The notes: generated by a model not told the origin, from the letters alone. A DNA stretch of 64,000 nucleotides from Malaya genurostris (GCF_030247185.1 NC_080571.1:27951198-28015197), one strand, 5' to 3'. Shown: positions 1 to 11,755, counted from the stretch's first letter. Translations and numbers: made by a program.

Positions 1-372
1 TCCATCGACTAGTTTCGTGGGTTAGATTTTACATTTTGAATCTGATTTGCAATGTACGTTAACATCATTTATATCTTTAATGGCTTCTAATTTGGCTGAT
101 TCGATGATGTATTACTGGGCATTGATTCAGGAACATACATATTGCTAGGTCTGGCATCTGTATTCTGCGTATCTTTCAGTATAGCCTCAGATTCAGATAG
201 TAAATCCACTTGTTTCACACGGTAAAGAGATTACACCACCGAAAAATTTACTATCGTTGAGTACGTCGAACTCATTGATCGCACGAATCTTGTTATACCG
301 TTTTACCCCACTTTATCCTTTAACTGAGTCTTAAGATTTTTTTCCACATTGAATTCATTTGTAACCCTCTTT
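1..372. other. AT-rich sequence, nothing recognised
   Basis: I see no coding region, RNA gene or clear repeat end here. A GTTTTACCCC motif near 300 resembles motifs in the neighbouring repeat, so this may be older copies of the same repeat. Confidence 0.4.
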
Positions 373-650
373 TCAGGTCTTTCTTCGTAATATCAATCGA
401 TTTTCATTAACCGCAATCAGCCTGCTTTCGGTATGCGAAAGAAAGTTTAACCAGAAATACGATTTATGAATTAATTGGGGTAAAACGGGTTAAACAGGCT
501 AGTACTGTCATTCCCATTGTGTTCAATTGGATCAAAAATGTTTTGCACGTAATATGAACCAATATTGATAGATCGTACTGGATCTGCTTTTGGATTGTAG
601 ATCATATTTCAACTGAGTATTATAACTAGAAAGGGTAAAACGGTGCAACG
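373..650 (+). repeat. Left member of a 7-kb-spaced inverted repeat
   Basis: This stretch matches 7590-7858 in inverted orientation with few differences over about 270 bases. Shared landmarks are the GATATTACC/AATATCAATCGATTTTCAT end, the TTTTGCACGTAATATGAACC core and GGGGTAAAAC motifs. It may be the end of a large old transposon whose other end is at 7.6-7.9 kb, or simply two copies of one MITE. No coding potential is visible. Confidence 0.7.
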
Positions 651-1094
651 AGTTTTCTGCTGTCAATAAAACTAGATGCAAACGATTTGTTAGACTTTTT
701 CACATCGGAAACACTCTATTCGCTCTTCTGCAAGTTCTTCGGTTCCATGTTATATAGTTAAGCTGGAATACAATGCAGTATAAAAAGGGAACTTGGGGTA
801 AAATGAACATGATAGCGTTTCGTGCGGTCCTTCTAAATACATGGAATCGATTTTACTGACCATTTTACCCCAAAAAAGTGCTTTGTGGTCAGCTGTATCA
901 TGCCTCCAAAAAAAACGTCGCGTTTTTGGTCCATTTTTTCCCCACTTTGCAACGGTTACAAATTTCCTAAAATTATAGAACAATTAGTCTAGAGTCATCT
1001 CGTCAATCGTTAGCTTACATTGAGTGCGTTTTCTATTAGTTATCCGCCGCGTATTCAACGAATGTGCTATGCTTCCTAAATTTAATGAATTAAA
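651..1094. other. AT-rich spacer with GGGGTAAAA motifs
   Basis: Several GGGGTAAAA/TTTTACCCC motifs recur (near 795, 860 and 640), suggesting degenerate copies of the neighbouring repeat. Open frames here are short and not protein-like. No gene is supported. Confidence 0.4.
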
Positions 1095-2317
1095 CAGTGT
1101 TGGTGATATTTTTCTATATTGTATACATTTTCAATCCGGTAAAAGATGCTACAGGAGCTCGTGTCTCTCAATGCATGAACTGTGAGAGAATTTTTATACA
1201 TTTCTTCGCTCCACTTCATACTCTGAGTTTTTCACGTCCCTTAGAAAAATTTACAGTCTGATAACGATCGTTGCTGTGTGGAATTTCCCAGGAGAGAATC
1301 GTAAGTTGACAATTATCGCAGAATCGATGATTCGACTTGATGATTGTCATACTAGGTTACAATCAAGGATGGCTTTTATCGTATCAAAGAACGTTCGCTG
1401 GCAACTCTTCCAAGATTGAATCAGTGCCATCAAAGAGAATTGGAAATCATCGCAACAACAAAAACCCTGCATGACTCAGTTAACATAGAATCGACACCAG
1501 TGCGAGAGCGAATTTCTCTCGATGACATTTCTGAGAATCAAAGGCTAGCACGCTGCTGTGGGGATCTTCTCTGAAGCAACAAACGGTCGCTTATTCTCGT
1601 TTCGCGATACGATTCTATACAGGCAGTTGATAATTGCGATAGAATCAGTTTAATATTGCCGCTTATTCTAACTATGTGCATATAACCTTTGTATAAGTTG
1701 TGTCTATGAAAATGTATGTGAATGCTCCACACAAGGGTTTTGAAATATTGCAACCTAGTATGAGTATCATCAAGTTGAATCATCAACTCGATTTTCTGCG
1801 ATTGTCAACTTGCGATTCTCTCTTGGGAAATTCCACACAGCAACGATCATTATCAGACTGTAATTTTTTTTAAGGCCGAAAAATACTCAGAGTATGAAGT
1901 GGAGCGAAGGAATGTAGAAAAATTCTCTTGCGGTTCATGCATTGAGAGACTCGAGTTCTTGTAGCATCTTCTACCGGATTGAAAATGTTGTATACAATAA
2001 AGATAGCAATATAGCAGCTTCTGTGAAATTTTCGGCAATCACCAACACTGGTTACAATATTTCAAAACCCTTGTGTGGAGCATTCACATACAATTTCATA
2101 CACAACTTATACAAAAGTTATATGCACATAGTTAGGATAAGCGCCAATAGGAAAATGATTCTATCGTAAATATCAACTGCCCAGAAAGAATCGGATCGCG
2201 GAACGAGAATAAGAGACCGTTTGTTACTTCAGAGAGAATCCTCACAGCAGCGTGCTAACTCGTGATGCTCAGACAGGTCATCGAGAGAAATTCACTCTCG
2301 CACTGGTGTCCATTCTA
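1095..2317 (-). mobile_element. hAT-like MITE, outer copy, split by an inverted copy
   Basis: The element starts at CAGTGTTGG (1095) and is interrupted after 1363 by an inverted copy of the same family. It resumes at 2051-2058 (a repeat of the eight target bases) and runs to about 2315, where a mariner inserted at a TA cuts it off. The pieces 1118-1363 and 2059-2315 are each inverted matches to parts of the nested copy. CAGTG-type ends and 8-bp target duplications fit the hAT superfamily. It is non-coding. Confidence 0.75.
1364..2050 (+). mobile_element. hAT-like MITE, nested copy with 8-bp target duplication
   Basis: The element begins CAAGGATGGC and ends CCAACACTG, so its terminal inverted repeats are imperfect (CARKGWTGG type). 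It is flanked on both sides by GTTACAAT (1356-1363 and 2051-2058), an 8-bp target duplication as made by hAT transposases. It lies in inverted orientation inside another copy of its own family. No transposase is encoded, so it would depend on an enzyme from elsewhere. Confidence 0.85.
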
Positions 2318-3337
2318 TCAGGTGTACAACTTAGCTTCCGCCGTTCTTTTCCAAAATTTAAAGCTTTATTGCGAAAAAGTGCTTACAGATGTATTATTCA
2401 AAGTATTGTCCGTCTCTAGCGACAACTTTCTCCCATCTTTCCGGAAATTTTCGGATCCCGGCTCGAAAAAAGGAGTCTTTGTTGACGCTATCCACGAAGC
2501 AATCCATTTTTCTAACTCTTGGAAGGATTGAAAATGTTGATCTGCCAGGCCGTGTGTCATCGAACGGAATAGGTGGAAGTCCGAAGGGGCGACATCTGGG
2601 GAATACGGCGGGTGGGTCAAGACTTCCCATTTCAGCGTTTTGACCACTTTTGCGACGTGATGCAGAGCATTGTCGTGTTGGAGGATGACTTTGTCATGTC
2701 GCTCTTGATATTGTGACCGTTTTTCTTTTAACGCGCGACTAAGGCGCATCAGTTGCGTTCGGTAGCGATCTCCTGTGATGGTTTCACCCAGTTTGAAGAG
2801 CTCGTAGTAAAACACCCCGAGCCGATCCCACCAAATACAAATCATAACCTTGGCGCCGTGAATATTTGGTTTTGCCTTCGACGAAGTAGCATGCCCGGGC
2901 TTTCCCCATGATTTTCTGCGTTTAAGATTATTGTATCGAACCCAATTTTCATCACCGGTTACGATTCGATGTAAAAATCCCATACGATTTTGTCTTTGAA
3001 GCAGTTTCTCACATACAAATAGATGGCGCTCGATGTCTCTCGGTTTCAACTCGTACGGCACCCAGTTTCCTTCTTTCTGAATCATTCCCAGGGCCTTGAG
3101 ACGTTTTGAAATGACTTGCTGACTCACTTCCAACGATTCGGCAAGCTCTTCTTGGGTTTGGCACGAATCTTTATCAAGCAATGCTTCTAGTTGTTCATCT
3201 TTGAAGATTTTTTCTCTTCCACCACCATGTTTGTCTTCGACATCGAAATCATTATTTTTAAAACGTTGAAACCACTCCCGACACGTTCGTTTACTCAGAG
3301 CAGCATCACCGTAAGTTTCTGAAAGCATTCGATGCGC
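2318..3337 (-). mobile_element. mariner transposon, copy 1, transposase 5' end lost
   Basis: The left end is TCAGGTGTACAAC preceded by TA (2316-2317), identical in type to the ends of the second copy at 33770 and 41620. The right end should carry an inverted copy of this terminus after the transposase start. Instead homology stops at the GCGCATCG near 3337, and no matching terminus is found up to 3530. The copy inserted into the end of the hAT-like MITE. Confidence 0.85.
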
Positions 3338-3340
3338 CAA
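2366..3340 (-). pseudogene. mariner transposase (DD34D family), inactivated
   Basis: The frame encodes most of a mariner transposase: a helix-turn-helix DNA-binding half (RTCREWFQRFKNNDFDVED, then the second HTH around QEELAESLEVSQQVISKRLK), the WVPYELKPRD linker, and the catalytic region with VTGDENWVRY, HDNALHH and YSPDVAPSDFHLF. The usual spacing of the last two aspartates is 34 residues. Here only 30 lie between them, because four residues present in the second copy are missing after AKVVK. The N-terminal ~20 residues are replaced by unrelated sequence. A frameshift near the C-terminus moves the conserved ending into another frame (2394-2630, ending ERWEKVVARDGQYFE). It would normally cut and paste DNA in the nucleus at TA; this copy should be dead. 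Confidence 0.9.
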
Positions 3341-3547
3341 CCGGCACGGTATTACTGCACTACCGGTTGTGTAAATTGCATATTTTTCAAATAAATTTCA
3401 ATTTTCTAACCTTCTCCTATTCTTTAGGTCGCACTTATCATAAAACAACTTTTTTGCCTTTTTTCACCAAAATCAAACACCAGTAGCAGACATTCGGAAC
3501 CGTTTCGTTTACTTTATATAGAACGTGTACGAAATAGAACAAAGCAC

Positions 3548-5035
3548 GCATCGTTCGTGTCGTGTTTTTGCCTTTCTCTTTAGAAAGGTATTAGAATTGC
3601 TGGAAAAAACTGACTTTCGAACGGAGCCTCGGAGACCCATAGTGTTATACACCATTCGACTCAGTTCGACGAGAACGGAAAATGCCTGTGTGTATGTGTG
3701 TGTGTGTGTGTGTGAACTTTTAGAAGATATTTATACGCGCTCAATTTTCTCAGAGATGACTGAACCGATTTTAACAAACTTGGGCTCGTTTGAAAGCTAC
3801 TGTTGGGCCATTGATCAAGTTCGAAGATCAAATGGTTGTGACTTTTGGTTCCAGAGATATGATGGCATATGTGACGTAACCGACAAAACACGTTGATTTT
3901 TACCGCTCTTAAATATATAAAAGTGCCAATATTTTGGGATCACTTCTAATTTCGTAAAGCGCTAGCGCTCAAATGTTTAAGCACCTCGAAAAATGTCCTC
4001 ATGCAAAATTTGAGCTAAATCGGACATGCGTAAGAGATGCTGCCCGGCGGTTAAGGTTTGAAAATTTTCGATCTTGAAAAAGCACCATAGGGGGGAGTAC
4101 ATGAAATTTCCAAAATCGAAATTATTTTTTGATGTCGAAACTCTTAAAACTGCATGAAAAGTCGAGATTTAGTATCATCTCGAAAAAAAATTCACGTCGC
4201 GGTTCTGTTACGGATACGTCACGGCCTAGTGTGAATAGCGCTTCAAACTTTCTATAATGGACGTTCAGTAAATGTTTGTTTTCGAACAGCCGATTTGCCG
4301 TAAGCCTGGAAGCAGTGATGACAGATCGTGCCTATATTTCGGTATTTCATCTAGTGTTAGGATTGTGGTTAGAAGAAAAAAAACCCTGTTTTAATCTATT
4401 GTTATAATACTGTGGTATTTTTCAAAATAATTTTCTTCGATTCTTAAAAGAATAACAGGAATCGGTTTGTTTGACCGTCTACTAATGAAAATTATCAATT
4501 GGAAAACATTTGAGGTCGATTTAGATTTTTTTTTTAAATTTCTCCCCATTTTCAGTGATGGTATACTATTTTTAACCCACTTTAGTCTATATTTCCGGAC
4601 CCGGAAGTCGGATCCGCATGAAATTCAGGAATTACGTATGGGACCACAGGAGCTTTCATTTGAACCTAAGTTTGTGAAAAACAGTCGCGCCATCTATGAG
4701 AAAAGTTGGAACACGTATTTTATTTTTTTTGTGCATTCTACCCCATAACTCACGAACCGGAAGTCGAATTCAAATAATATTCAGGAATTTTTTAAGGGAT
4801 AACAAGACCTTCCATTTGAACCTAAGTTTGTGAAAATCGGTTCAGCCATCTCCAAGAAAAGTTAGTGCAGACATTACATACACACATACGCACATACACA
4901 CACATACACACACAGACATTTTGCGTACTCGACGAACTGAGTCGAATGGTATATGACACTCGGCCCTTCGGGCCTCGGTTCAAAAGTCGGTTTTCACAGT
5001 GATTGCATAACCTTTCAATATGAGAAAGGCAAAAA
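3548..5035. repeat. Dispersed repeat copies in inverted pair (CATTCGACTCAGTT family)
   Basis: A forward copy starts near 3548 (GCCTTTCTC...GAAAGG, then CATTCGACTCAGTTCGACGAG and a GT run at 3690-3714). It continues with a GATGACTGAACCGATTTTAACAAACTTGGGCTC-type body to about 3830. A reverse copy ends at 5035 (CGACGAACTGAGTCGAATGG, AACCTTTCAATATGAGAAAGGC). Between them are degenerate bodies with the GATCCGCATGAAATTCAGGAATT type. The same motifs recur at 12.4, 18.7-19.0, 29.9-30.2 and 31.0 kb. No protein is encoded. Confidence 0.75.
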
Positions 5036-5082
5036 TCAGTATAAATTCGTATAACTTATTTGCAATCGCTGTGATTGATATA

Positions 5083-6183
5083 CCCAAGTAACAATTCGAA
5101 TGCCTTATGGTTTTGATTATAATTTATAGGAGTTTTGTAATTGATTGTTCAATCACTACTTGTTTTATAACAACTATAATAAGTGTCGCTTTTGACAAGT
5201 AATATCATAGTTTTTAAAGCTTCTATAAAACCTTTTACCTAGACTAACAACTGGACTAAAAATAAATCAATTTGTACTAGAATAAAACCATGCAAACGCT
5301 CTTAATATTGCTTTAAAAAATGTTCTTTAAAACATTATTGTCAGTAAAATTCTTTCATAAAACTAGATTTGTGTGTGTGCGTGTTCATTGAATGACAGTT
5401 TCACTCAGAGCAAATTTGAGGGTTCTAAATTACATTTATGACACTCCTGTTGTGGGCTATTTGATTTATTGCTTCTTAGATTAAGTGTAATTTGCATTGA
5501 AGAAAATTTCATGGCCGCCATTATGATGTTCTTTGCCGTAGCCTTTATTGACATCAAATAAACTTCGAAATGCAAAAACGAGGAAATATGTTGGACTTTC
5601 ATGATTCATTTTCAGATCGTATGCACAAGTTTTATCGCCACAGAATAGTTTTATACAAAAATGACGATGAATCACAAAAAATAATTTTCATAAGTCATAG
5701 AGACTTTCACAAAAAACGCATTTATTTCAAGGCGATTAGTTATAATTCTTATTTTTATCCATACATTCACGATAAAAAAAAGCGCATGAAGTTTTTACGT
5801 TCCGTAAAAGCCTCAAACTTGTAAATAAAATCCAATAAATTGTTACTGATTGCATTCAAAGCAGATATGACACACATATAATCAAGAAAAGTATTACCAA
5901 AACGACAGTTTATTCATAGTGGAATTTATTCCATCGAAATAAATTTAATGTTGATCGTAAATCTGGTTTCAAAATTTTCTTGAATTTGTAGTTTAAACGC
6001 AGCTTTATGATGATTCTTCACTTTGCTTTATAAACCTTATGAAGAATGGTCCACTTGGCAGGAACATGCTCTTATAGAGGTTTTCAGTAGGCTTTCGTGG
6101 AGTTTAAAGTTTTAATGCAAGATTTATTATGTAGCATTGAAGATAGCTACAAGTATTTATTAATATTAAAAATGTTACTTGGG
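5083..6183. mobile_element. Non-coding TA-inserting element with CCCAAGTAAC ends
   Basis: The element begins CCCAAGTAACAATT and ends with its inverted copy AATGTTACTTGGG. TA flanks both sides (5081-5082 and 6184-6185), so a TA target duplication is likely. The 1.1-kb interior is AT-rich with only short implausible frames. It belongs with the elements at 13058, 14889 and 44806, which share CCC(A/G)AGTA ends. TA targeting suggests mobilisation by a Tc1/mariner-type enzyme, but this is inference. Confidence 0.75.
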
Positions 6184-6185
6184 TA

Positions 6186-7120
6186 GTTATCATCCCATAT
6201 CTTCATTATCCGCCTTTAACAAAGTTTTTGAAAAACTTTCAGTCACCAGATTGCTTGAATTTTCCAACAAACATAGCGTCTTCTACCAAGTTCAATACAG
6301 TTTCAGACAAGGTTCTGGTACACAAACACAAATAGATAGTGAGTGCAAAGGACCGTAAGAATCTGGTCGGTGTCTTATTGCTGGACATTAAGAACGCTTT
6401 CGACATGTTAAACCACACGATTTTACTGGAAAAGCTTTAATGTTATAGTATCAGAGGCATCGTCAACAACGTTATTCGTAGTTACTTGACGAATAGGCAA
6501 CAATTTGTATCCTTTGATGGTGAAAGGAGCACCTTCGTTCCTATGAAATTTGGTGTGCCAGAAGGTAGTAATATAGGACCTTTATTATTCCTCTTATAAA
6601 TAAATGATTTAGGCAACTTGAATCTTAATCGGACTCAAATTCTCTTTGCCGATGATACAGCCTTAGTTTGTCCTCATCATAATATCAGTACCGTTATAAG
6701 CTCGATGAACAGTGACCTCGATGTCCTTGACAAATATTTCAACGCTAATTTATTGTCATTGAATTTACTTAGAACGAAATATATGATTTTTCGTTCCATG
6801 CGAAAAGTGTTACCAATTCATGACAACCCGAAGCTAACAGATTACGTGATTGAAAATGTAAAATGCTTTAAATATCTGAGCATACATCTTGACCCTACGT
6901 TACCTTGGACTCACCACACGGAAAATTTGTTGAAAAGCATATCGCGTCTTCCTTTGGTGTCTTGTGGAGAGTGCGATCATATGTTCCTCGGTGTGCACTT
7001 TTGAACTACTACTATGCTTATATTCACTCACAACATAACTATCTAGTATCGGTGTGGGCACGTGCAGCTAGTTCACATCTGAAAAATATACGAACTTTTT
7101 GGAATTGGAGTTGCTAAGTC
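6186..7120 (+). pseudogene. Jockey/CR1-like LINE reverse transcriptase fragment
   Basis: Translated pieces in shifting frames give an ordered reverse transcriptase core. It starts with RPISSLSAFNKVFEKL and a YSFRQGSGT segment, then LLLDIKNAFDMLNH (catalytic aspartate), GVPEGSNIGPLLF and LFADDTALV (the catalytic DD pair). It ends in the thumb region with VENVKCFKYLSIHLDP. A stop lies between the GPLLF motif and the ADD motif, and a frame change follows. No endonuclease domain is present, so the copy is truncated on the 5' side, abutting the preceding element. Relationship is to Jockey or CR1-like non-LTR elements; the exact clade cannot be decided by eye. Confidence 0.85.
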
Positions 7121-7589
7121 GCCGGATTAACTTGGAACGCGTTCTGAATTCGTAAACCGTGTAATGCTCGTAGATATTTATATTAGTCATCCAACGCACA
7201 GTGGGAAAAAAAAACGATCAAAAACGCGACTTTGCTCAATAATTTTATAAAAACATGCGCAAATATTTTCAAAATTAGTATTTCTAATGCAAATTTTTCT
7301 GTAGAATCGATTTATGATAGTAAGATAGTTTGCTCCAATTCCTCTTTTTTCTGACTTTACTTTGAAAACTAACTGTGAAACTCAGGAAAAAATTCAATTC
7401 AACCAATCGGAAGGTATTCCTGACATGCTCATAAGTTAGATAAATGGATTGTTTTTAATAAGATTGACCGCAAACAACTGTATTGTGTTTTACCCCCCAT
7501 CATCGTCGTCCATGAATTTACAGAAAAAAAAGTTCTACTGATTGGCGTTTGGACCAATTTTGGTTAAACAAGACAGTTCTATGTTGTCT
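7121..7589. other. AT-rich sequence, nothing recognised
   Basis: No coding region is apparent. TTTTACCCC motifs near 7490 and 7600 again resemble the repeat family at either end of the first 8 kb. Confidence 0.35.
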
Positions 7590-7858
7590 TCATGCTACAT
7601 CGTTTTACCCCAATATTCCCACAAATAGAATTTTATGCTGAATTCAGATTTACAATCTCGAAGCAGATCCAGCATGACCTACCAATATTGGTTCATATTA
7701 CGTGCAAAACATATGTGATCCAATTAAACACAATGGGAATGACCAGTTTTACCCCAATTTATATCAAAAGTCGTATTTCTGGTTAAACTTTCTCTCGCAT
7801 ACCGAAGCAGGCTGATTGCGGTTGATGAAAATCGATTGATATTACCAAAAAACCTGAA
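7590..7858 (-). repeat. Right member of the 7-kb-spaced inverted repeat
   Basis: This is the inverted partner of 373-650, sharing ACCAATATTGGTTCATATT, GTGCAAAACAT and the GCAGGCTGATTGCGGTT segment. Whether the two ends belong to one large element that accumulated insertions, or are independent copies, cannot be decided here. Confidence 0.7.
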
Positions 7859-8199
7859 ACAGGATTCAGCTCGCGATCAGTTTGCTATTGGGATTTAGTA
7901 GTAATTGGAAAATAATGTAACCGTTTAAAGATTATTATTTTTTACTAAGAATTCGTTAGAATTTTTTTTGTATAAATTCCCAGTTCTTGCCAAGAAAACA
8001 ACACGTAACTAACTAACAGACTAATAGAATCCCTTGGAAATGACTAAGCCACAATCAAGCAGAGAAAAGATCATTACCGTGCTTACAATTTGAATCTTAA
8101 CAATGAAACTCAAATCTCATACTCTAATAATAGAATACACATTAAAGGAAAACTCATAAATGAAGTAATGTAGCAACGACAACAAATAACGACATTTTA
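7859..8199. other. AT-rich spacer, nothing recognised
   Basis: No feature is supported here. Confidence 0.35.
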
Positions 8200-9400
8200 C
8201 AGATAAACAAATGTTAGTCACAAAGCGTTGCTTCGACAGCGTCGTCAAATCTGAAGGAAGCATCCAAGAATTCCGTCTTGAATGGATTGATTTTTCACCC
8301 AAACAAAAAATCCTCACATCTTCGGGATGCCCCCTTTTCACCAAAAAGAAAGTTCCTCTCGTTTGTCCCCATTTACCGAGGGATCATGGCATGGCACGGG
8401 ACACATCGCAACCCATTGTAAACAATTACCATCTAATTTTATCACAAACACAGTCATTACGCCGCGATGTGGTAAACAATATCAACGAAGATGACGCCGA
8501 GCAGAGAACGACGCCGTGGCCGCCACCGCCACCAGCGTCGTCGGTCGGATTTTCCTGCTCCAGTGCCACAGGTTTTGGAATGCGTTGGTTCACTAGATAT
8601 TTAGGTACCTCTACGGTGACGACGACCAGAACGACGTCCCAGGCCGGGTCGATTGCTTTGTTTACATTTCGCCGTGGCCTGCTAAGATCTAATTCTTTTG
8701 TGACACCCCATATGCTTGCAGGAGATGTTTGTTGGCTCGCTTGCACACACACACATACACACACGCACACTCCTGCCACCGGAGGGTGGGTGGCAATCGT
8801 GGAATCCGGGAACGGAAATCGAACGGCTCTGCTTGTGCCGCAGTTCAGAGGAAGGAAATTTTATTTTAAATTATGACACTTTTAGTTTTTTGGAGCATTT
8901 TTCAGCTTCGACAGTGGATCCCGGAGCCAGCGACGACACGATGATGGTGGGTCGGATCGGGTCGGGTTCGTTACGGACAGACATGCCAAGATGTAAACAA
9001 AAGATTTGTTATTCTTCACGTCAAACCACGTTCCACCACCGACCTGAACCTGAGGCCTGGGCACGGCTTGGAAGTGACGATGATGGTCTACAGAGCTGCT
9101 CAGTTTTTCGGTGGCGGCCGTCGTCGTCGTCTTCGTCGACGTTGTCGGGTTTCGGGCGACCGACCGTTGGGACCGTGTCGGTTTTTCCTGCGGCCCAGTG
9201 AAGGGGACACTAGCAGGCACGTGCACCCGGCACCGGCCGTCCGGATGGGGGTGCTGAAGGCAATCATAAGCTTGGCTTGCGGGAGCGTTGAAATTTGTAT
9301 ATTTTGCTTGTCACGACTTGATATAAAATATAGATTTGAACGTTGGCTCTCGCTCGGATGGTGATTCTTCATTGGCTAGCCTAGCGACTGGACGGGTTGA
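8200..9400. other. GC-richer island 1, apparently single-copy
   Basis: Base composition rises clearly compared with both sides, with CGTCGTC/CGACGACG runs near 8520-8640 and 9115-9145. A CA-rich microsatellite lies at 8743-8770. Overlapping open frames on both strands reflect composition and do not resemble known proteins. I see no TE ends. Candidates are host regulatory DNA or untranslated exon sequence; neither is shown. Confidence 0.5.
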
Positions 9401-9639
9401 GTGTTTTTCGTTTCCGAATACATTAACCGGTTGAAAATGAATTCTTCTTGACTTCAACGTAACCGATTCTATCGGTTCTATGATATTTCTGAACAAATTG
9501 GCACAAATGGCACGTTCTGTTGATTATTTCGATATTCGTATTTCTGAAAATTGAATCAACCCTCTGTTGGTAAAATTATTAATTTACGTTCCCCAGTAGG
9601 CATACAACCTCGTAATATTATTTTACAAAAAAAGTACGG

Positions 9640-9782
9640 GTGTGTAATGTCAGAGACATAACTGGATGTCGTGAATACGAATATGACACGCTTTATTTAT
9701 ACTTCCGAATTCGAATTGGTAGTTCATCGATTGTTTGAATTGTGCAACTTTCCCCTCTTTCATTACTGGAAATTTAAACGAT
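9640..9782 (+). repeat. Dispersed repeat R (GTCAGAGACATAACTGGATG)
   Basis: The block GTCAGAGACATAACTGGATG, followed by TCGTGAATACG and ACTTCCGAAT, occurs here, at 50395-50489 (continuing after 54418), and in a diverged form at 12710-12750. The tail (GAATTGTGCAACTTTCCCC) aligns with sequence to the right of the palindrome at 54.4 kb. Confidence 0.7.
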
Positions 9783-9790
9783 GCGCCTAG

Positions 9791-10218
9791 TAGAGGCGTG
9801 CAAAACAGCTCATTTTAGTGAACAGCTCCGAACCGATCAGCTCACCAAAGTGAATCGATTCGATGTATCAGCTCATCAGCTCTTTTAGTTTGAACTTAAA
9901 TTTCATTTTGTGCGCCGTTTTTCTTATGCACCGCTTTTCTTTCATATGCATGATCGAAATTGACTCATTGATTCGCAATGATGCAATGAATGCAATGCGA
10001 ATTAATTTATCTTTAATTGATGTCGACTAAATTGAATCTCTTAAAGAGCCGAAGATCCGATCAGCTCGTAGCGTGTTCCTTTCGTCATAATGCAGTGAAC
10101 TGGGTAGCAAATGAGTGAGCTGATGAGCTGCGGTTCTTTTGAAAAGAGCTGTGAGCTGTCAGCTCACTTCAATGATTCGATTCACTGGAACAGCTCAGGA
10201 GCGAATTGCCCATCTCTA
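9791..10218. mobile_element. hAT-like MITE with 8-bp duplication GCGCCTAG
   Basis: The element starts TAGAGGCGTGCAAAACAG and ends TTGCCCATCTCTA, giving short imperfect terminal inverted repeats. GCGCCTAG occurs directly on both sides (9783-9790 and 10219-10226), a perfect 8-bp target duplication typical of hAT. The interior is full of AGCTCA/TGAGCT motifs arranged partly as inverted repeats. No protein is encoded. Confidence 0.88.
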
Positions 10219-10226
10219 GCGCCTAG

Positions 10227-10877
10227 ACTAAATTACAGATTAGTTATATTAAACATTCTGAAACGCGATTAAATTGTATGAAATAATATTCCGCATAATT
10301 CTTTAGGAGTATTATTATGGTTCTAAAAAGAACCGAATAGAAGGATTCTGGAATAAAGAACTGGATCCTGAGTTCAAGAACTAAATTTAGATCCAATAAC
10401 ACTCAGAATCCAGTTTCAGTCGCTGCTGGTTCTCGCCTTGGTGGCCAGCAAGCGAATGAGAGATGCGACCTGAGCGTTTGAGGTTTTTATTAACCACGCA
10501 GAAGGTGCATTCTCTCTCGCTGCTGGTTGATGATTCCACTCCCACGACGTCTGCTTCCATCGAACGCACGAAAAGAAATGATCGATTTTCGACCACGGTT
10601 CCCCTTTTATACGCATTCAGTTGAAGATATGTGCCTGACTATCTCAAAATCGTCGTCCTTGCGCGAAAAACCCAAGCGAAAGTAAAAAGTTTTCCGCGTT
10701 GTTTTCAAATTTTAAGAAAACTTAATTTTTGAGTTGTTTGTGGTTATCGCACACTGTTCAAAATATTATCCTGAATTCCTGATCATATTTTTGATGAAAT
10801 GGTGAAAGAATTATGTTGCTACCATTAATACAAGTCGAGATATTCGCGATTAAGTTCTGCCCATTCTTCCATATGGC
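10227..10877. other. Mixed spacer with a short GC-richer patch
   Basis: The stretch 10400-10620 is GC-richer than its flanks and has overlapping frames on the minus strand that do not resemble known proteins. The rest is AT-rich. No gene is supported. Confidence 0.35.
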
Positions 10878-10926
10878 TAATTTTGAAAAGGCACCCCATA
10901 GTAAAGTAAGTCGTATTCACGACAAA
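10878..10926 (+). repeat. Short dispersed repeat (CCCCATAGTAAAGTAAGTCG)
   Basis: Nearly identical to 55482-55531, both reading TTTTGAAAAG, then CCCCATAGTAAAGTAAGTCG, then TATTCACGACAAAAT. The extent outside this core is unclear. Confidence 0.7.
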
Positions 10927-11009
10927 ATCTACAGCACCTAAAATGAAAGCTCATTACAGTTTGTGTTGAAAGATCGAGAACATTTGTTGCTTTAAAACTA
11001 TTTATTTCG

Positions 11010-11055
11010 CATTAGGAGCCAACGTTTCGACGATTTAAACGTCCATCTTCAGAAT
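11010..11055 (-). other. Penelope-like / degenerate hammerhead-like motif
   Basis: On the minus strand the order CTGAAGA (11053-11047), GACG (11043-11040), a 7-base loop, CGTC (11032-11029), GAAA (11028-11025) and CGTTGG resembles the CTGANGA / stem II / GAAA core of hammerhead ribozymes. Such ribozymes are known from Penelope-like retroelements. Two extra bases between the first core and stem II make activity doubtful. A related motif lies at 31291-31327. No reverse transcriptase is seen nearby. Confidence 0.35.
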
Positions 11056-11755
11056 AAAAACTTTCAAACCGAAAATTTCCGGAAGTACAAGTAAAGTTAA
11101 TCTCAATTTTTCTTCATGATCTTGAGACACAACATGCTTAAAAACTTAGTAAACAGTCACTGCCTAATTACTTCTTGCACATCTTATGTTAAAATCATTT
11201 CTGAGTAAGTGATAGATAATTTATAGATTAAGTCAATAGTAGATAAAAAGTCAATATTGTGTTGTAGCAATTGCATGAAAAATATAAATACGACCTTTCA
11301 GAAAATCGTAATATTCGGTACAATCGTTTTCCATCGAAAAACATTAGACCCGTGTTTTTTTTTTCATTTCGCCATTAGGGTGACCATGTTAGGGTGGATA
11401 AAAAATTTTTTTTTTGGGATTTTTTTTAAACTGGCTAGATAATTTTTTTTTAATTTTAATTCATGCATTTATCAATCATGCCCATTTAAAAAAATAAAAC
11501 TTGTTTAAATCCACCTAGTGGTGTAATTATGCCTTTCTCATGTGACTAGTATTCTCAGCAATATTACTGTGTTATTCTTGAAAAAACTAGGAAGATTTCT
11601 TTCCGGTTTTTTGCAGGCGATTTGAAATTTCAAACACACTTGTTCCCATTGTTACAGATTACCTTTTAATTGGGCTTTTTATTTGAGAAAATTGGTTGAG
11701 CCGTTGCGGAGAAAAGTGAGTGTGTTTTGATTTGGAGTGTTTGGCCACAATGTCA
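11056..11755. other. AT-rich sequence with a dispersed repeat start
   Basis: No gene seen. CCACCTAGTGGTGTAATTAT followed by GCCTTTCTCAT (near 11512) recurs at 52077 as CCACCTAGTTGTGTAATGAT, marking another dispersed repeat family. Confidence 0.45.

Noticed and set aside
8211..9372. Several overlapping open frames of 80-221 codons on both strands
   Set aside because: Translations are low in complexity, run through a CA microsatellite and overlap each other in antisense. No domain is recognisable, so composition explains them.
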